From positions 7,370 through 71,369 of the forward strand of contig JAHBNG010000073.1 of NCBI GenBank assembly GCA_019217005.1: 64,000 nt of DNA, in the 5' to 3' direction. The notes under the pieces are model-generated. The model saw only the letters and a list, made by a program, of their open reading frames with translations. It was not told where the DNA came from and ran no database searches. How positions within the stretch are numbered: position 1 is the first letter of the stretch; each line of letters starts with the position of its first letter. The DNA comes from Chloroflexi bacterium TSY. Lineage in GTDB: Bacteria > Chloroflexota > Anaerolineae > Caldilineales > Caldilineaceae. This document shows, piece after piece, positions 17,885-26,651 of this stretch. Position numbers and translations under genes: made by a program.

Positions 17885-18913
17885 TCAAGTCTCATCAAAA
17901 TGGATGCAGATCTTGCCCATCACCGCCGCATCGGCCATTTCAAAGCCGCGCTTGCCCTCATCAAGTTTCAAATCCTCACCAACAATGTTGTCCAACACGA
18001 TCTGCTTGCTCAGGATAAAGCGGCACATCTCGTCCCACTGAATCTGAGGATAGATACTCGACCCCAGTACAGTATATTCCCATCTGGTTAGTTCATGGAG
18101 TGAGGCGGTAAACACGGGATTGCCCAAGCCAACGAGGGCAACCGTTCCGAGCGGCTGTAGAATCTGGCCAATGGCTTGATGGGCTGATGTCGCACCCGAT
18201 GTCTCGACAAGTTTGTTGACGCCAGTGGGGATGAGGGCTTCGATCTGCTCGGCAAGCTCCCCCCGGCCAGGATCAAAAACCGCCGCCGTACCCATCTGTT
18301 CGGCCAGCGTACGCCTTGCTGCGACAGGATCGATGCCGATGACAGTGGCACCCATTGCGACAGCAAAACGCGTTGCCAGCAATCCGACTGGCCCAAGACC
18401 AGAGATTGCGACAACGTCACGCCCACCCACGTTCATGCGTGCCAAAGGCGCATAAGCCGTACCACCTTGGCAGGCAAGAATGGCACCGTCGCGGAAGCTC
18501 AATTCCTCTGGTAGACGCATCAAAGTAGTGGCATCGGCCACCATATACTCAGCGTGCGAGCCGTCTGCACCAAAGCCGTAACCAGGTCGGATATCTTTGC
18601 AGACGTTATTGTGACCAGTCCGACAATATATGCATACCCCACAAGTGCGGCGAAAATAGACGACAGCACGATCGCCGATCGCCCAATCCGTCACCCCTGC
18701 ACCCACTTCGATGATCTCGCCCGAGGGTTCGTGCCCAGCGGTGATCTGCCGGTCATACAACTCTTGGGCTAATGATCTGCGATAGATGTGCAGGTCACTC
18801 CCGCAAATACCTGAAGCTTTCATTCTAAGGAGAACCTGATCAGATCCCGGTTTTGGGATTGGCTTCTCAATCATAGAGATCTGGCGTTCGCCAGAATAAG
18901 TCAAGGCACGCAA
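17885..18913 (-). CDS. Zinc-dependent medium-chain alcohol/polyol dehydrogenase
   Basis: The start is uncertain: I chose the TTG at 18913 (LRALTYSGERQ), which has AAAGG upstream and matches usual family N-termini; GTG at 18940 or TTG at 18949 would add 9-12 residues. Catalytic zinc ligands lie in KASGICGSDLH and TAGHEPSG; the structural zinc site has four cysteines (CGVCIYCRTGHNNVC). The Rossmann motif is AISGLGPVGLLATRFA. Family reaction: NAD(P)-linked oxidation of a sugar alcohol or related polyol. Placed between the second importer and the P-type ATPase, it probably processes an imported compound; the substrate is unknown. Confidence 0.92.
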   Translation of the reverse strand: MRALTYSGERQISMIEKPIPKPGSDQVLLRMKASGICGSDLHIYRRSLAQELYDRQITAGHEPSGEIIEVGAGVTDWAIGDRAVVYFRRTCGVCIYCRTGHNNVCKDIRPGYGFGADGSHAEYMVADATTLMRLPEELSFRDGAILACQGGTAYAPLARMNVGGRDVVAISGLGPVGLLATRFAVAMGATVIGIDPVAARRTLAEQMGTAAVFDPGRGELAEQIEALIPTGVNKLVETSGATSAHQAIGQILQPLGTVALVGLGNPVFTASLHELTRWEYTVLGSSIYPQIQWDEMCRFILSKQIVLDNIVGEDLKLDEGKRGFEMADAAVMGKICIHFDET

Positions 18914-19041
18914 ATTTTTATACCTTTCACTATTTTGCACTGGGGACAACCAGGTCCCACTGTGTGTGATTTACAAAGGATCGGAGATTAGAGATCAGGT
19001 ATTGGCGCACACGTCTCATCACTCGATCTCGAATCTCTAGT

Positions 19042-19260
19042 CTCAGTAGATCCAAATTTGGCGTTTTTGACTATTTTCAGTCGGGAGAGAAGGGATTTTG
19101 GGGCCATTTTTTCAGATCTCAGTTGCCAAAAACAGCCAATTTCATATCTAGAAATCGCTTAAATTTTACGTAAATGCTAGGTATTGACTGGCAAATACGT
19201 ATTTATGTCAACTAATTAGCCCAAATTCTCTCTCTAAACCTGAAATTTGGATCTACTGAG
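19042..19260. repeat. 219-bp element with 18-bp perfect terminal inverted repeats
   Basis: CTCAGTAGATCCAAATTT at 19042-19059 is mirrored by AAATTTGGATCTACTGAG at 19243-19260. The interior is AT-rich and non-coding. It lies between the importer permease and dehydrogenase genes and fills most of the 366-bp gap. It looks like a small non-autonomous element; no second copy is seen here. Confidence 0.65.
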
Positions 19261-19279
19261 TCTCTAAATCTCACGCGAC

Positions 19280-20206
19280 TTATCGATGACGCAACGTCGG
19301 GTCGAAGAAATCGCGCAGGGTATCGCCCAGTAGATTCAGTGCTAAAATTGTTACAGATATTGCCGCCCCTGGAAAGATGACCAACCACCACGACGGACGG
19401 AAGGTCTGCACGAGGACGCCACCTAACATATTGCCCCAACTCGGCGCTGGTGGCGGAACACCGACGCCCAAGAAACTCAATGCCGACTCTGCAAATACGG
19501 CTCCTCCCACGTTCATGCTTAGGATCACCAAGAAGAGAGCGATGGTTTGGGGCGTTACGTGATACCATAGAATTCGCCTCTGGCTCGCCCCAATAGCTTG
19601 CGCAGCCAATACATAATCGTGTTCCTTGATAGACAGGACGATTGATCGCAAAGTACGAGAGGTGGGGGCAATGCGCGCCGCGGCAATGGCAATGATCACT
19701 GTACCAACTCCAGGACGAAGAGCGGCCATCAGCAGCATGGCGAGGATGAGGAAGGGAAACGCCATCAGGACCTCCACCAGCCGTTGGCTGATGAGATCAA
19801 AGGTCCCACCTACGTAACCGCTGACAATCCCCCAGATCGAGCCCAGCACGACACCTAAAAAAACAGAGCTGAAGGCCACGAGCAGAGTGGCCTGCGTACC
19901 CAGGATCAATCGGCTCAAGGTATCTCTTCCAAGATGATCTGTCCCCAATAGATGGTCAGCCGAAGGAGCATGCTTCATCAAGGCAAAATCTGGCTCAAGA
20001 GGATCATAGGGCATGAGCTGTTCAGCAAAGATACCCACAATCACCAGCCCAATCAGGATGAAAAGGCAAACCGTGCCAAGCGCTGAGTAACGTAAAAAAC
20101 GCAATATTTGGCTCCAAGCAGTCGTACGCCCTTTCTCCGTAAACTGACTTTGTAAGTCTAGAACCACAGATGAAGCGTCTTCCATAAGAGGGGAAGTATG
20201 CTGCAA
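19280..20206 (-). CDS. Second peptide-type importer permease (DppC-like)
   Basis: 308 residues. Start TTG at 20206, with GGAGGAG 7 nt upstream; an ATG 7 codons in is the alternative. One N-terminal helix (CLFILIGLVIVGIFAEQLM), the extracytoplasmic motif LLGTDHLGRDTLSRLILGTQ, and a BPD_transp_1 domain with EAA loop KEHDYVLAAQAIGASQRRI and C-terminus FDPTLRHR. It pairs with the DppB-like gene 38 bp upstream. No ATPase gene follows, so it may share the OppD/OppF-like ATPases. Confidence 0.93.
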   Translation of the reverse strand: MQHTSPLMEDASSVVLDLQSQFTEKGRTTAWSQILRFLRYSALGTVCLFILIGLVIVGIFAEQLMPYDPLEPDFALMKHAPSADHLLGTDHLGRDTLSRLILGTQATLLVAFSSVFLGVVLGSIWGIVSGYVGGTFDLISQRLVEVLMAFPFLILAMLLMAALRPGVGTVIIAIAAARIAPTSRTLRSIVLSIKEHDYVLAAQAIGASQRRILWYHVTPQTIALFLVILSMNVGGAVFAESALSFLGVGVPPPAPSWGNMLGGVLVQTFRPSWWLVIFPGAAISVTILALNLLGDTLRDFFDPTLRHR

Positions 20207-20244
20207 TTGTTGTCTCCTCCAGCCTCGATATTATTCGGGCGTGC

Positions 20245-21207
20245 TTAATTATAGCGAATCCGTGGATCGAGCCAACCATAGGCTAGATCGATGGCCAGGT
20301 TTAGAAAAACGTAGATCACACCAAAAAGAAGAGTTAGATTTTGGATGACCGGGTAGTCACGGCTCGCCAAGGCGCGGGTTAACGCTTGACCGCTACCCGG
20401 TACACCAAATGCGGTTTCCACCGCCACAGCACCTCCTAGCAAACCGCCAAGGGCCAATCCAGAGACGGTCACCACGGGCAGTAAGGCATTCTTGAGAACA
20501 TGAACCCAGAGCACGGATCGATCGTGCAGCCCTTTGGCTCGGGCCGTACGCGCAAAATCTGAGTTTAGTACTTCAAGAACCGATGAACGCGCTACACGAG
20601 CCAGGCCAGCCGCTGCACCTGTTCCCAGTGCAATGGCCGGACCGAGCGTTACTTGGAGATTGGCCCACGGATCTTCCCAGAAGTGTACAACAGTGAGTGG
20701 TAGCCTCCAGAGAAACAGCGAAACAACCACAAGAATCATGATCATCCCGAGCCAAAAGCTTGGGATCGCGAGAAAGAGGCTGGTAACAAAACGTAACATG
20801 TAGTCAACGCCGTTATTCTGGTTTCGGGCGCTTGCGATTCCAACAGGGAGACCAATCATCCACGAAAGGGCAACGGCCATCAGTGCAATCTGCATGGTGA
20901 TCGGAAAGCGCAAGGCAATGATTTGACCGACAGTCGTATTGGCCATCTCGTAAGATTCACCAAAATCGCCTCGAAGCGCACCTCCAATCCAACTTATATA
21001 CTGGACGTGAAGAGGTTTGTCTAGACCAAGGACTCTGCGCGCTTTTTCCAATTGTTCTTCGCTGAGGACGAACTCTCCCTCTCCAGCGCCAGCCATTGCC
21101 GTTGCCGGATCTCCTGGCAAAATACGCACAGCCAGGAAGATGACAATCGTCACGCCGAAAAGCGTAGGAATCGCAATCAACAGCCTGCGCAGTACATAAG
21201 TTCCCAT
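20245..21207 (-). CDS. Second peptide-type importer permease (DppB-like)
   Basis: About 320 residues from the ATG at 21207 (MGTYVLRRLLIAIPTLFGV), which has AAGGAAG just upstream; the upstream extension lacks support. Motifs: GLDKPLHVQYISWIGGALRG, GDFGESY, the EAA loop ARTARAKGLHDRSVLWVHVL and the family-typical end YGWLDPRIRYN. Intact. It forms the translocation channel with the DppC-like protein. Confidence 0.94.
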   Translation of the reverse strand: MGTYVLRRLLIAIPTLFGVTIVIFLAVRILPGDPATAMAGAGEGEFVLSEEQLEKARRVLGLDKPLHVQYISWIGGALRGDFGESYEMANTTVGQIIALRFPITMQIALMAVALSWMIGLPVGIASARNQNNGVDYMLRFVTSLFLAIPSFWLGMIMILVVVSLFLWRLPLTVVHFWEDPWANLQVTLGPAIALGTGAAAGLARVARSSVLEVLNSDFARTARAKGLHDRSVLWVHVLKNALLPVVTVSGLALGGLLGGAVAVETAFGVPGSGQALTRALASRDYPVIQNLTLLFGVIYVFLNLAIDLAYGWLDPRIRYN

Positions 21208-21231
21208 CAAGACTTCCTTTGTGGCAGGATT

Positions 21232-21286
21232 GCAAAGTGGCAAGGTTGCAAGCTAAACTCGCCACTTTGTACCCTTGCCACTTTGC
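21232..21286. repeat. Hairpin between binding-protein and permease genes
   Basis: GCAAAGTGGCAAGG (21232-21245) and CCTTGCCACTTTGC (21273-21286) form a 14-bp perfect stem. It sits just after the binding-protein stop, the usual place for an mRNA-stabilising or attenuating stem that keeps binding-protein levels above permease levels. Confidence 0.55.
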
Positions 21287-21302
21287 AACTTTGTCACTTT
21301 CG

Positions 21303-23033
21303 CTAGGCATCGATCCAGAAGGTATCCGGAGGTCCGTAAACAGTAAAGAGCCGTCTATCTTCGAAGTGGCCTTTCAGCTCGTTGCGCCAAATGGCATTGT
21401 GCTTGGTGAAACCCAAAGGGTAAAATGGTGGATTCTCATCCAGCATATCCATCCCTTGTGCGTAGAGTTCGTTGCGGGTTGCTTCATCCTCTTCCGTCAA
21501 GATCTGGTTTACCAGATCGTCAAACTCGGGGTTGGAGTATCTCGAAAAATTGCGGGACCCCCCCGATTTGATCGAAATCGCCCAAGCCAAGACAAAATCG
21601 TTCGTCACGGATTTAAAGGAGACATCGATACACATATCGAAAGTGCCGTTCTGCAATTCCGTCAGGCGATTCGCGACTTCGATCACGCGAATTGTGGAAT
21701 CAATGTTGAGTTTCTTGAGTTCGGCCTGCATGGCCGGTGCCAACACATCTGAATGATTCGGATTCGTACCCGATACGATCTCAATGGGTCCAAAGCCGTC
21801 GGCGTAGCCAGCATCTGCCATCAGTTGCTTAGCCATTTCGATCTCTTCGCTATTGTCCTGCTTGTAGCCAGGAATCTGTGCAATCTGATCTGCAGGCATG
21901 GCGGCGGTCGTCGAATCAGCCACCCAGCGCGCACTGCTGATGCCGATAAATTCACCGGCGGCGTAGGCGTTGAGGAGATTGTGACGGTTGACGGCAAGGA
22001 AGATGGCACGTCTTACTCTGGGGTCATCCAACGGTGGATTCTCATTGTTGATCTGGAACATGACGCACGCATGTTCACCTTCATGCTGGGAGACACCCAC
22101 AACATCGGAACGTTGCAACCCCTCGTTATACATATCCACGGTCGTGAGTTGCGCAAACTCGGCCTGACCAGTGAGTATAGCGGTCCCTCTTGCGTTCCAG
22201 TCAGTCATGTGGATCAATTGAACCTCATCTAAATAAGGCAAATTCGGATTCCAGTAATCTGGGTTACGTGTAAGCGTCCAGCTCTCGCCCGATTTATACT
22301 CACCAAAGACGAAAGGACCCGTACCGGGTGAATAGACTGTCGACAGATCCATGTCGTTCTCTTCTAAAGCCTTCTTTTGTAAGACGGGGAAGGCAGAATA
22401 GCTGATGAGATCGGGGAAGTAGAACCGGGGTTCTGTCAGCTCAAAGCGTACTGTCATTGGGTCAATCAGCTCCACCCCGGCCAAGAAGTCTAGATGGCTG
22501 CGGTTGGGCATCGCCAATCCTTCTGGTGGCTCGACGACACGCATGTAGGTGGTGACGACATCTTCGGCTGTAAAATCGGTACCGTCGTGCCATTTCACAC
22601 CGGGTCGCAGGTTGAACGTATACTGCTTGCCATCTTCTGTTTTTTCATAACCCAATGCCAGTTCGGGAACAACGGTCTTGAATCCATCCATCGGGTTCCA
22701 TCGCAGCAGATTGCTGTGGGTCTTGCTGGATACATCTCGAGTGAGGTTGACATAGGGGTCAAACCCTCTTGCGCCAAACCAACCAGCCCACCGAAGCGTA
22801 CCGCCTCTCTTGGGGGTTGGCTCTAGAGCGCTCAACATGCCGGTGTTGAGTGCTTCTTCGAGCAGTTCGTCCGCTGCTGGTCCTGCTGCCGGTGCTGCAG
22901 CTGGGGCAGCTGGGGCGGCGCTGGGCTGGCACCCTCCTAAAGCGCCCAAAACACTGCCAGAGGCAATGGTGTATGCCACACCTTTCAACACTTGTCGTCG
23001 GGTAAATGCTCTTGCGGTCTTTGAGTCTGACAT
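21303..23033 (-). CDS. Second peptide-type importer substrate-binding lipoprotein (SBP family 5)
   Basis: 576 residues. Twin-arginine signal FTRRQVLKG, lipobox GALGGC, then an Ala/Pro linker of about 25 residues (AAPAAPAAAPAAG). SBP_bac_5 core: FNLRPGVKWHDGTDFTAEDV, DPRVRRAIFLAVNRHNLL. Only about 576 residues and divergent from the SBP at 13424, so it should bind a different ligand. First gene of the operon SBP-DppB-DppC. Confidence 0.93.
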   Translation of the reverse strand: MSDSKTARAFTRRQVLKGVAYTIASGSVLGALGGCQPSAAPAAPAAAPAAGPAADELLEEALNTGMLSALEPTPKRGGTLRWAGWFGARGFDPYVNLTRDVSSKTHSNLLRWNPMDGFKTVVPELALGYEKTEDGKQYTFNLRPGVKWHDGTDFTAEDVVTTYMRVVEPPEGLAMPNRSHLDFLAGVELIDPMTVRFELTEPRFYFPDLISYSAFPVLQKKALEENDMDLSTVYSPGTGPFVFGEYKSGESWTLTRNPDYWNPNLPYLDEVQLIHMTDWNARGTAILTGQAEFAQLTTVDMYNEGLQRSDVVGVSQHEGEHACVMFQINNENPPLDDPRVRRAIFLAVNRHNLLNAYAAGEFIGISSARWVADSTTAAMPADQIAQIPGYKQDNSEEIEMAKQLMADAGYADGFGPIEIVSGTNPNHSDVLAPAMQAELKKLNIDSTIRVIEVANRLTELQNGTFDMCIDVSFKSVTNDFVLAWAISIKSGGSRNFSRYSNPEFDDLVNQILTEEDEATRNELYAQGMDMLDENPPFYPLGFTKHNAIWRNELKGHFEDRRLFTVYGPPDTFWIDA

Positions 23034-23736
23034 CTCTTTGTTTCCTCCTTACCTTTGTCGTGCATGTGCCAAGGAACGTTGTCTCATTGGGAATGTGAGT
23101 TCAAAATTGTACTTTGCGTTTGAGATTGGAGAGTGTGAGAGAGGAAAGCCTGATTTCGCCCGGCGAAATTCTATCTCATTTTTCATCGTACCACAGGTTC
23201 CAGGAGTGGTCAAACCCATGCTCAAAATAGGGAAGTCGTTTTACGTTAGAGGTGAAATCGATTCATACAGCAAGAACAGTTGATTCAACAGAGCAGCAAC
23301 GCTCACGGCCTACCAACGATTTGCGGTTGTCAGTAGGTTTGTTGGTTAGATGGTTGGTTAAACAAACTAGCGAACCAACAAACCATCCGCTGTTTACCCC
23401 ACAAAACCGCAGAGAACCCGATTTGTTAAGAAGCCCCAGTTCGACAAATCAGCTCTATGCGCCGCTACCTCGTTTGGTGCCGCATCTGATTCTGCATTAA
23501 AATAGACATACATCCATCGACAACGATCTCAGGGTCGTGGCTGGGGGTTAAGAACCTATCCGAAAAGTGGTTGTGAGTGCGACCAGCTTCTCGAGCAAGA
23601 ATGCGTCGTCACAGAACTTTTCGGATAAGCACTGAGTGACGTGCTTCGTTGACTATCCGCTTGTAGCCTGACTAGCGAGCGTTCGCTCATGAGGCATCAC
23701 TTACCGGACAGCCACTATGCATCTCAGGAGACCAAT
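23034..23736. other. Divergent intergenic region with hairpin and repeat
   Basis: About 700 bp between the minus-strand importer and the plus-strand amidohydrolases, so it should hold two promoters. A 12-bp perfect stem (GGTTTGTTGGTT 23336-23347; AACCAACAAACC 23373-23384) and the 65-bp repeat at 23560 lie here. No ORF in it has homology I recognise. Confidence 0.5.
23560..23624. repeat. 65-bp imperfect palindromic repeat, copy 2 of 4
   Basis: CCGAAAAGTGGTTGTGAG on the left and TCACAGAACTTTTCGG on the right. This copy has the best-matching arms and serves as reference for copies at 1144, 46676 and 48834. Confidence 0.75.
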
Positions 23737-24818
23737 GTGGAGCCTCAAACCGAACGCAAGCCGGTCATTGACTGCGACATTCATAATGTTGTCCCCTCAT
23801 TTCAAACGTTGAAACCCTATCTAACCCGACATTGGCAAGAGTTTTTCTCTCAATCCGGTTTTAGAGGGCCAGCTGCTTCGACGATCTATACATCTGGTGG
23901 ACCGATTCTTGCTGACGTTGATGTCCACCCAGCAATTGGTGGACCACCCGGCTCGGATCTGCGCCTTTTGCAGGAACAGATTCTCGATCCTTTGAATATT
24001 GATTATGGCATCCTGAACTGTGGTTATGCAGTAGAGAGCATGCGAAATCCATATGCTTCCGAAGCTTTGGCCAGTGCGGTCAACGATTGGCAACTTGCAG
24101 AATGGCTGGAGCCAGAATCCCGTCTGAGGGCATCGCTGGTGGTTCCAAGCCAAGATCCAGATTTAGCCGTCAAAGAGATTGAGCGATTGGGCAACCACTC
24201 TAGCTTTGTACAGATCTTTTTACCAGTGCGGTCTCCAGAATTATATGGTCAACGACGATTCTTCCCCTACGAAGCAGCGGTTGAACATAATCTGGCTATT
24301 GGCATCCATTTTGGGGCGAATCGGGGACCGCACCCACAGCTTCCGGCTGGCCTGGTCATTACGTTGAAGAATATGCCGGCATGGCCCAACTCTTTCAATC
24401 GCAGCTCGTCAGCCTTGTGGTGGAAGGGGTTTTCGAGCAGTTCCCGACTCTGCGTGTGGTCCTCATAGCGAGCGGTATTACTTGGCTACCAGGACTGATA
24501 TGGCGCCTGGATAAGGAGTGGAAAGGTCTACGCCGTGAGGTTCCTTGGGTGAAACGACTCCCATCAGAGTACATACGCGACCATGTCAAACTGACCCTCC
24601 AGCCACTGGATGCACCACCAGAACCGCACCTATTGACGCAAATTTTTGACCAAATTGCCTGTGACGATATGATCATGTTTTCTACCGACTATCCCTATCG
24701 ACACTTCAGAACCATTGATGAAGCAATGCCAGCCGGTATCCCCATCATTCTCGAAGACAAAATCTTGGCTGAAAATGCTCGTACATTTTACCAACTGAAT
24801 GGCAGAGCAAGTTCATAA
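23737..24818 (+). pseudogene. Amidohydrolase_2 family protein, frameshifted
   Basis: Start chosen as GTG at 23737 with CAGGAG 6 nt upstream; an ATG at 23689 lacks one. The N-terminal metal motif (VIDCDIHNVV) and IGIHFGANRG are in the first frame. Near 24355 the frame breaks; the next frame carries GMAQLFQSQLVSLVVEGVFE, ASGITWLPGLIWRLD and MFSTDYPYRHF up to 24818. The intact paralogue downstream (24841-25935) aligns over the whole length and shows the expected join (GWP.. next to YVEEYAGMAQ). One added base gives 361 codons. Tandem duplication followed by loss of one copy is the simplest reading. Confidence 0.87.
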
Positions 24819-24840
24819 TTCCAGCATTGGAGAGGCGACC

Positions 24841-25935
24841 ATGATTTCGACCCTAAAAGAACCCCAAACTCAAGACATGAAGCAGACTGGCATTATCGAC
24901 TGCGATATCCACATCTCTATGGCGTCTCGAGAGGCGCTGGACGACTATCTGCCCAGTCGGTGGCATGAGCATCGGCGCAAATATGGTTTCCGTTATCTTT
25001 ATCCCGATTTGTATATTCCACGTCTTTATCCCGCGGCTGCGCGAGATGATGCCTGGCCACCAAATGGTGGACCTCCTGGTTCTGATTTGGCCTTTATGCA
25101 AGAGCAGCTTCTGGATGAATGGAATATCGAGGTTGGAATTTTGATCCCACTCTTTGGGCCGCAATGGGATGCTGAGTATGGCGCAGCCCTATCGCAAGCA
25201 CTCAATCAGTGGGTGATCGCCGAGTGGCTTGATCCTGAGCCACGCTTTCGGTCTTCGATCGTCGTCCCCTATGAGGATCCTGATCTAGCGGTGGCTGAAA
25301 TTGAACGATGCACATCTGATCCGCGATTTGTCCAGATTGGTATATTGGGGCGCACCCGCGAACCGCTCGGGCGGCGGAAATATTGGCCGATGTTCGAAGC
25401 CGCCGCCCGCCACGATCTCCCGATTGCCCTCCACTTTGGCGGCTTTGGTGGCTGGAGCCTAAGTGGTGCTGGTTGGCCTTCTTTCTATTTGGAAGAACAT
25501 GTGGGGATGGCTCAGGTTTTTCAAAGTCAGATTACCAGCCTAATCTTTGAAAATGTCTTTGAACACTTTCCGAACCTGAAGATTGTATTGGTCGAGGCAG
25601 GCTTCGCCTGGTTGCCATCTCTCATGTGGCGCTTAGATCGATCTTGGCAGATCTTGCGTGACGAAATACCCGCCATCAAGCAACCACCATCAGAAACGAT
25701 TCGGCAACATTTCTGGATCTCAACTCAACCCATTGAGGAACCCACGCAACCAAATCAATTTGACCAAATGCTCGAGCAGCTGGACATGAATGACCGCCTC
25801 ATGTTCGCCACTGATTATCCACATTGGGACTTTGACGCACCTGATCGAGCAATTCCATCTCGTTTGCCAGCCGACCTCAAACAAGCTATTTTGGCTGATA
25901 ATGCGCGGGCGTTATACAAGCTTTTATCTGAGTAA
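24841..25935 (+). CDS. Amidohydrolase_2 family metal-dependent hydrolase
   Basis: 364 residues from the ATG at 24841, preceded by GGAGAGG. TIM-barrel hydrolase/decarboxylase of the ACMSD/LigI-like group: metal motif IIDCDIHIS near the N-terminus, His in PIALHFGGFGG, and the Asp-containing C-terminal motif MFATDYPHWDFD. Other conserved parts are FENVFEHFPNLKIVLVEAG and WLPSLMWRLDRSW. The substrate is unknown; family members act on lactones, decarboxylate aromatics or hydrolyse C-C bonds. With the Rieske protein gene downstream it likely forms a catabolic unit, a pairing inferred from context. Confidence 0.92.
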   Translation: MISTLKEPQTQDMKQTGIIDCDIHISMASREALDDYLPSRWHEHRRKYGFRYLYPDLYIPRLYPAAARDDAWPPNGGPPGSDLAFMQEQLLDEWNIEVGILIPLFGPQWDAEYGAALSQALNQWVIAEWLDPEPRFRSSIVVPYEDPDLAVAEIERCTSDPRFVQIGILGRTREPLGRRKYWPMFEAAARHDLPIALHFGGFGGWSLSGAGWPSFYLEEHVGMAQVFQSQITSLIFENVFEHFPNLKIVLVEAGFAWLPSLMWRLDRSWQILRDEIPAIKQPPSETIRQHFWISTQPIEEPTQPNQFDQMLEQLDMNDRLMFATDYPHWDFDAPDRAIPSRLPADLKQAILADNARALYKLLSE

Positions 25936-25949
25936 GTCGTCTGGTACTG

Positions 25950-26019
25950 ATGGATGGTGGATAGTGGATAGTTACATGTGCAACTATCCACTATCCACTA
26001 TCCACTATCCACCATCCAC
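25950..26019. repeat. Long hairpin made of 7-bp units
   Basis: TGGATGGTGGATAGTGGATA on the left faces AACTATCCACTATCCACTAT on the right around a CATGTG loop. The right arm carries extra CTATCCA units, so the arms can slip. It lies directly after the amidohydrolase stop and may act as a transcription terminator or mRNA 3' stem; there is no T-run directly after it. Confidence 0.55.
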
Positions 26020-26064
26020 AAAACTTGACTCATTTATTAAGCTTTTTCTATATGACAGAACCTA

Positions 26065-26148
26065 GTAGATCTCGGCGTAAATTGTTGCACGGATAAATAG
26101 CTTTATTCACTCGGATATGTGCAACAATTTATCGCCGTAAGTATCTAC
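26065..26148. repeat. 84-bp palindrome upstream of the Rieske gene
   Basis: Perfect core arms AAATTGTTGCAC (26079-26090) and GTGCAACAATTT (26119-26130), extended imperfectly by GTAGAT..CGGCG and CGCCG..ATCTAC. It is 37 bp from the Rieske start codon. It may be a regulatory stem or an element remnant. Confidence 0.6.
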
Positions 26149-26184
26149 GCCCAATTGTACTAGTGCAGTACATAGGGAGATACT

Positions 26185-26643
26185 ATGACCAAATACATTG
26201 TTGCGACAGTAAATGAAATTCCCCCTGGCGAACGAAAGGTTCTTGAAGTAGGTGGTCGGCCAATCGGCGTGTTTAATCTTGAGGGAGAATTTTTCGCCTT
26301 ACGAAACCAATGTCCACATCAAGGCGGTCCACTCTGTCAAGGCAGATTATCGGGTCTAATCCAATCCAATAAACCTGGCGAGTATCAATATAGCCGCGTG
26401 AATGAAATCATCCGTTGCCCCTGGCATGGCTGGGAATATGACATCCGCACGGGTCAATCCTGGGTCGATCCGGCCACGACGCGGGTACGTCGTTATGAGG
26501 TGTCGTTGGAAGAGGGCGCAAATATTCCCGTCAACAGTGCCAACCGTAATGACGCTGAGTCTAGGGAACGGCAGAAAGGTCCATATATTGCAGAAACATA
26601 TGAAGTGTCTATTGAAGAGCAATATGTGGTCGTGAATATCTAG
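26185..26643 (+). CDS. Rieske [2Fe-2S] ferredoxin-like protein
   Basis: 152 residues. Both cluster motifs are present: CPHQGG (C-x-H, about residues 53-58) and CPWHGW (C-x-x-H, about residues 76-81), with a longer than usual 15-20 residue loop between them. There is no catalytic oxygenase domain and no signal peptide, so it is a soluble electron carrier or a small subunit. It follows the amidohydrolase genes and precedes the ribulokinase gene by 8 bp, so it is probably co-transcribed with the latter. Its electron-transfer partner is not in the window. Confidence 0.93.
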   Translation: MTKYIVATVNEIPPGERKVLEVGGRPIGVFNLEGEFFALRNQCPHQGGPLCQGRLSGLIQSNKPGEYQYSRVNEIIRCPWHGWEYDIRTGQSWVDPATTRVRRYEVSLEEGANIPVNSANRNDAESRERQKGPYIAETYEVSIEEQYVVVNI

Positions 26644-26651
26644 GTATTTAT

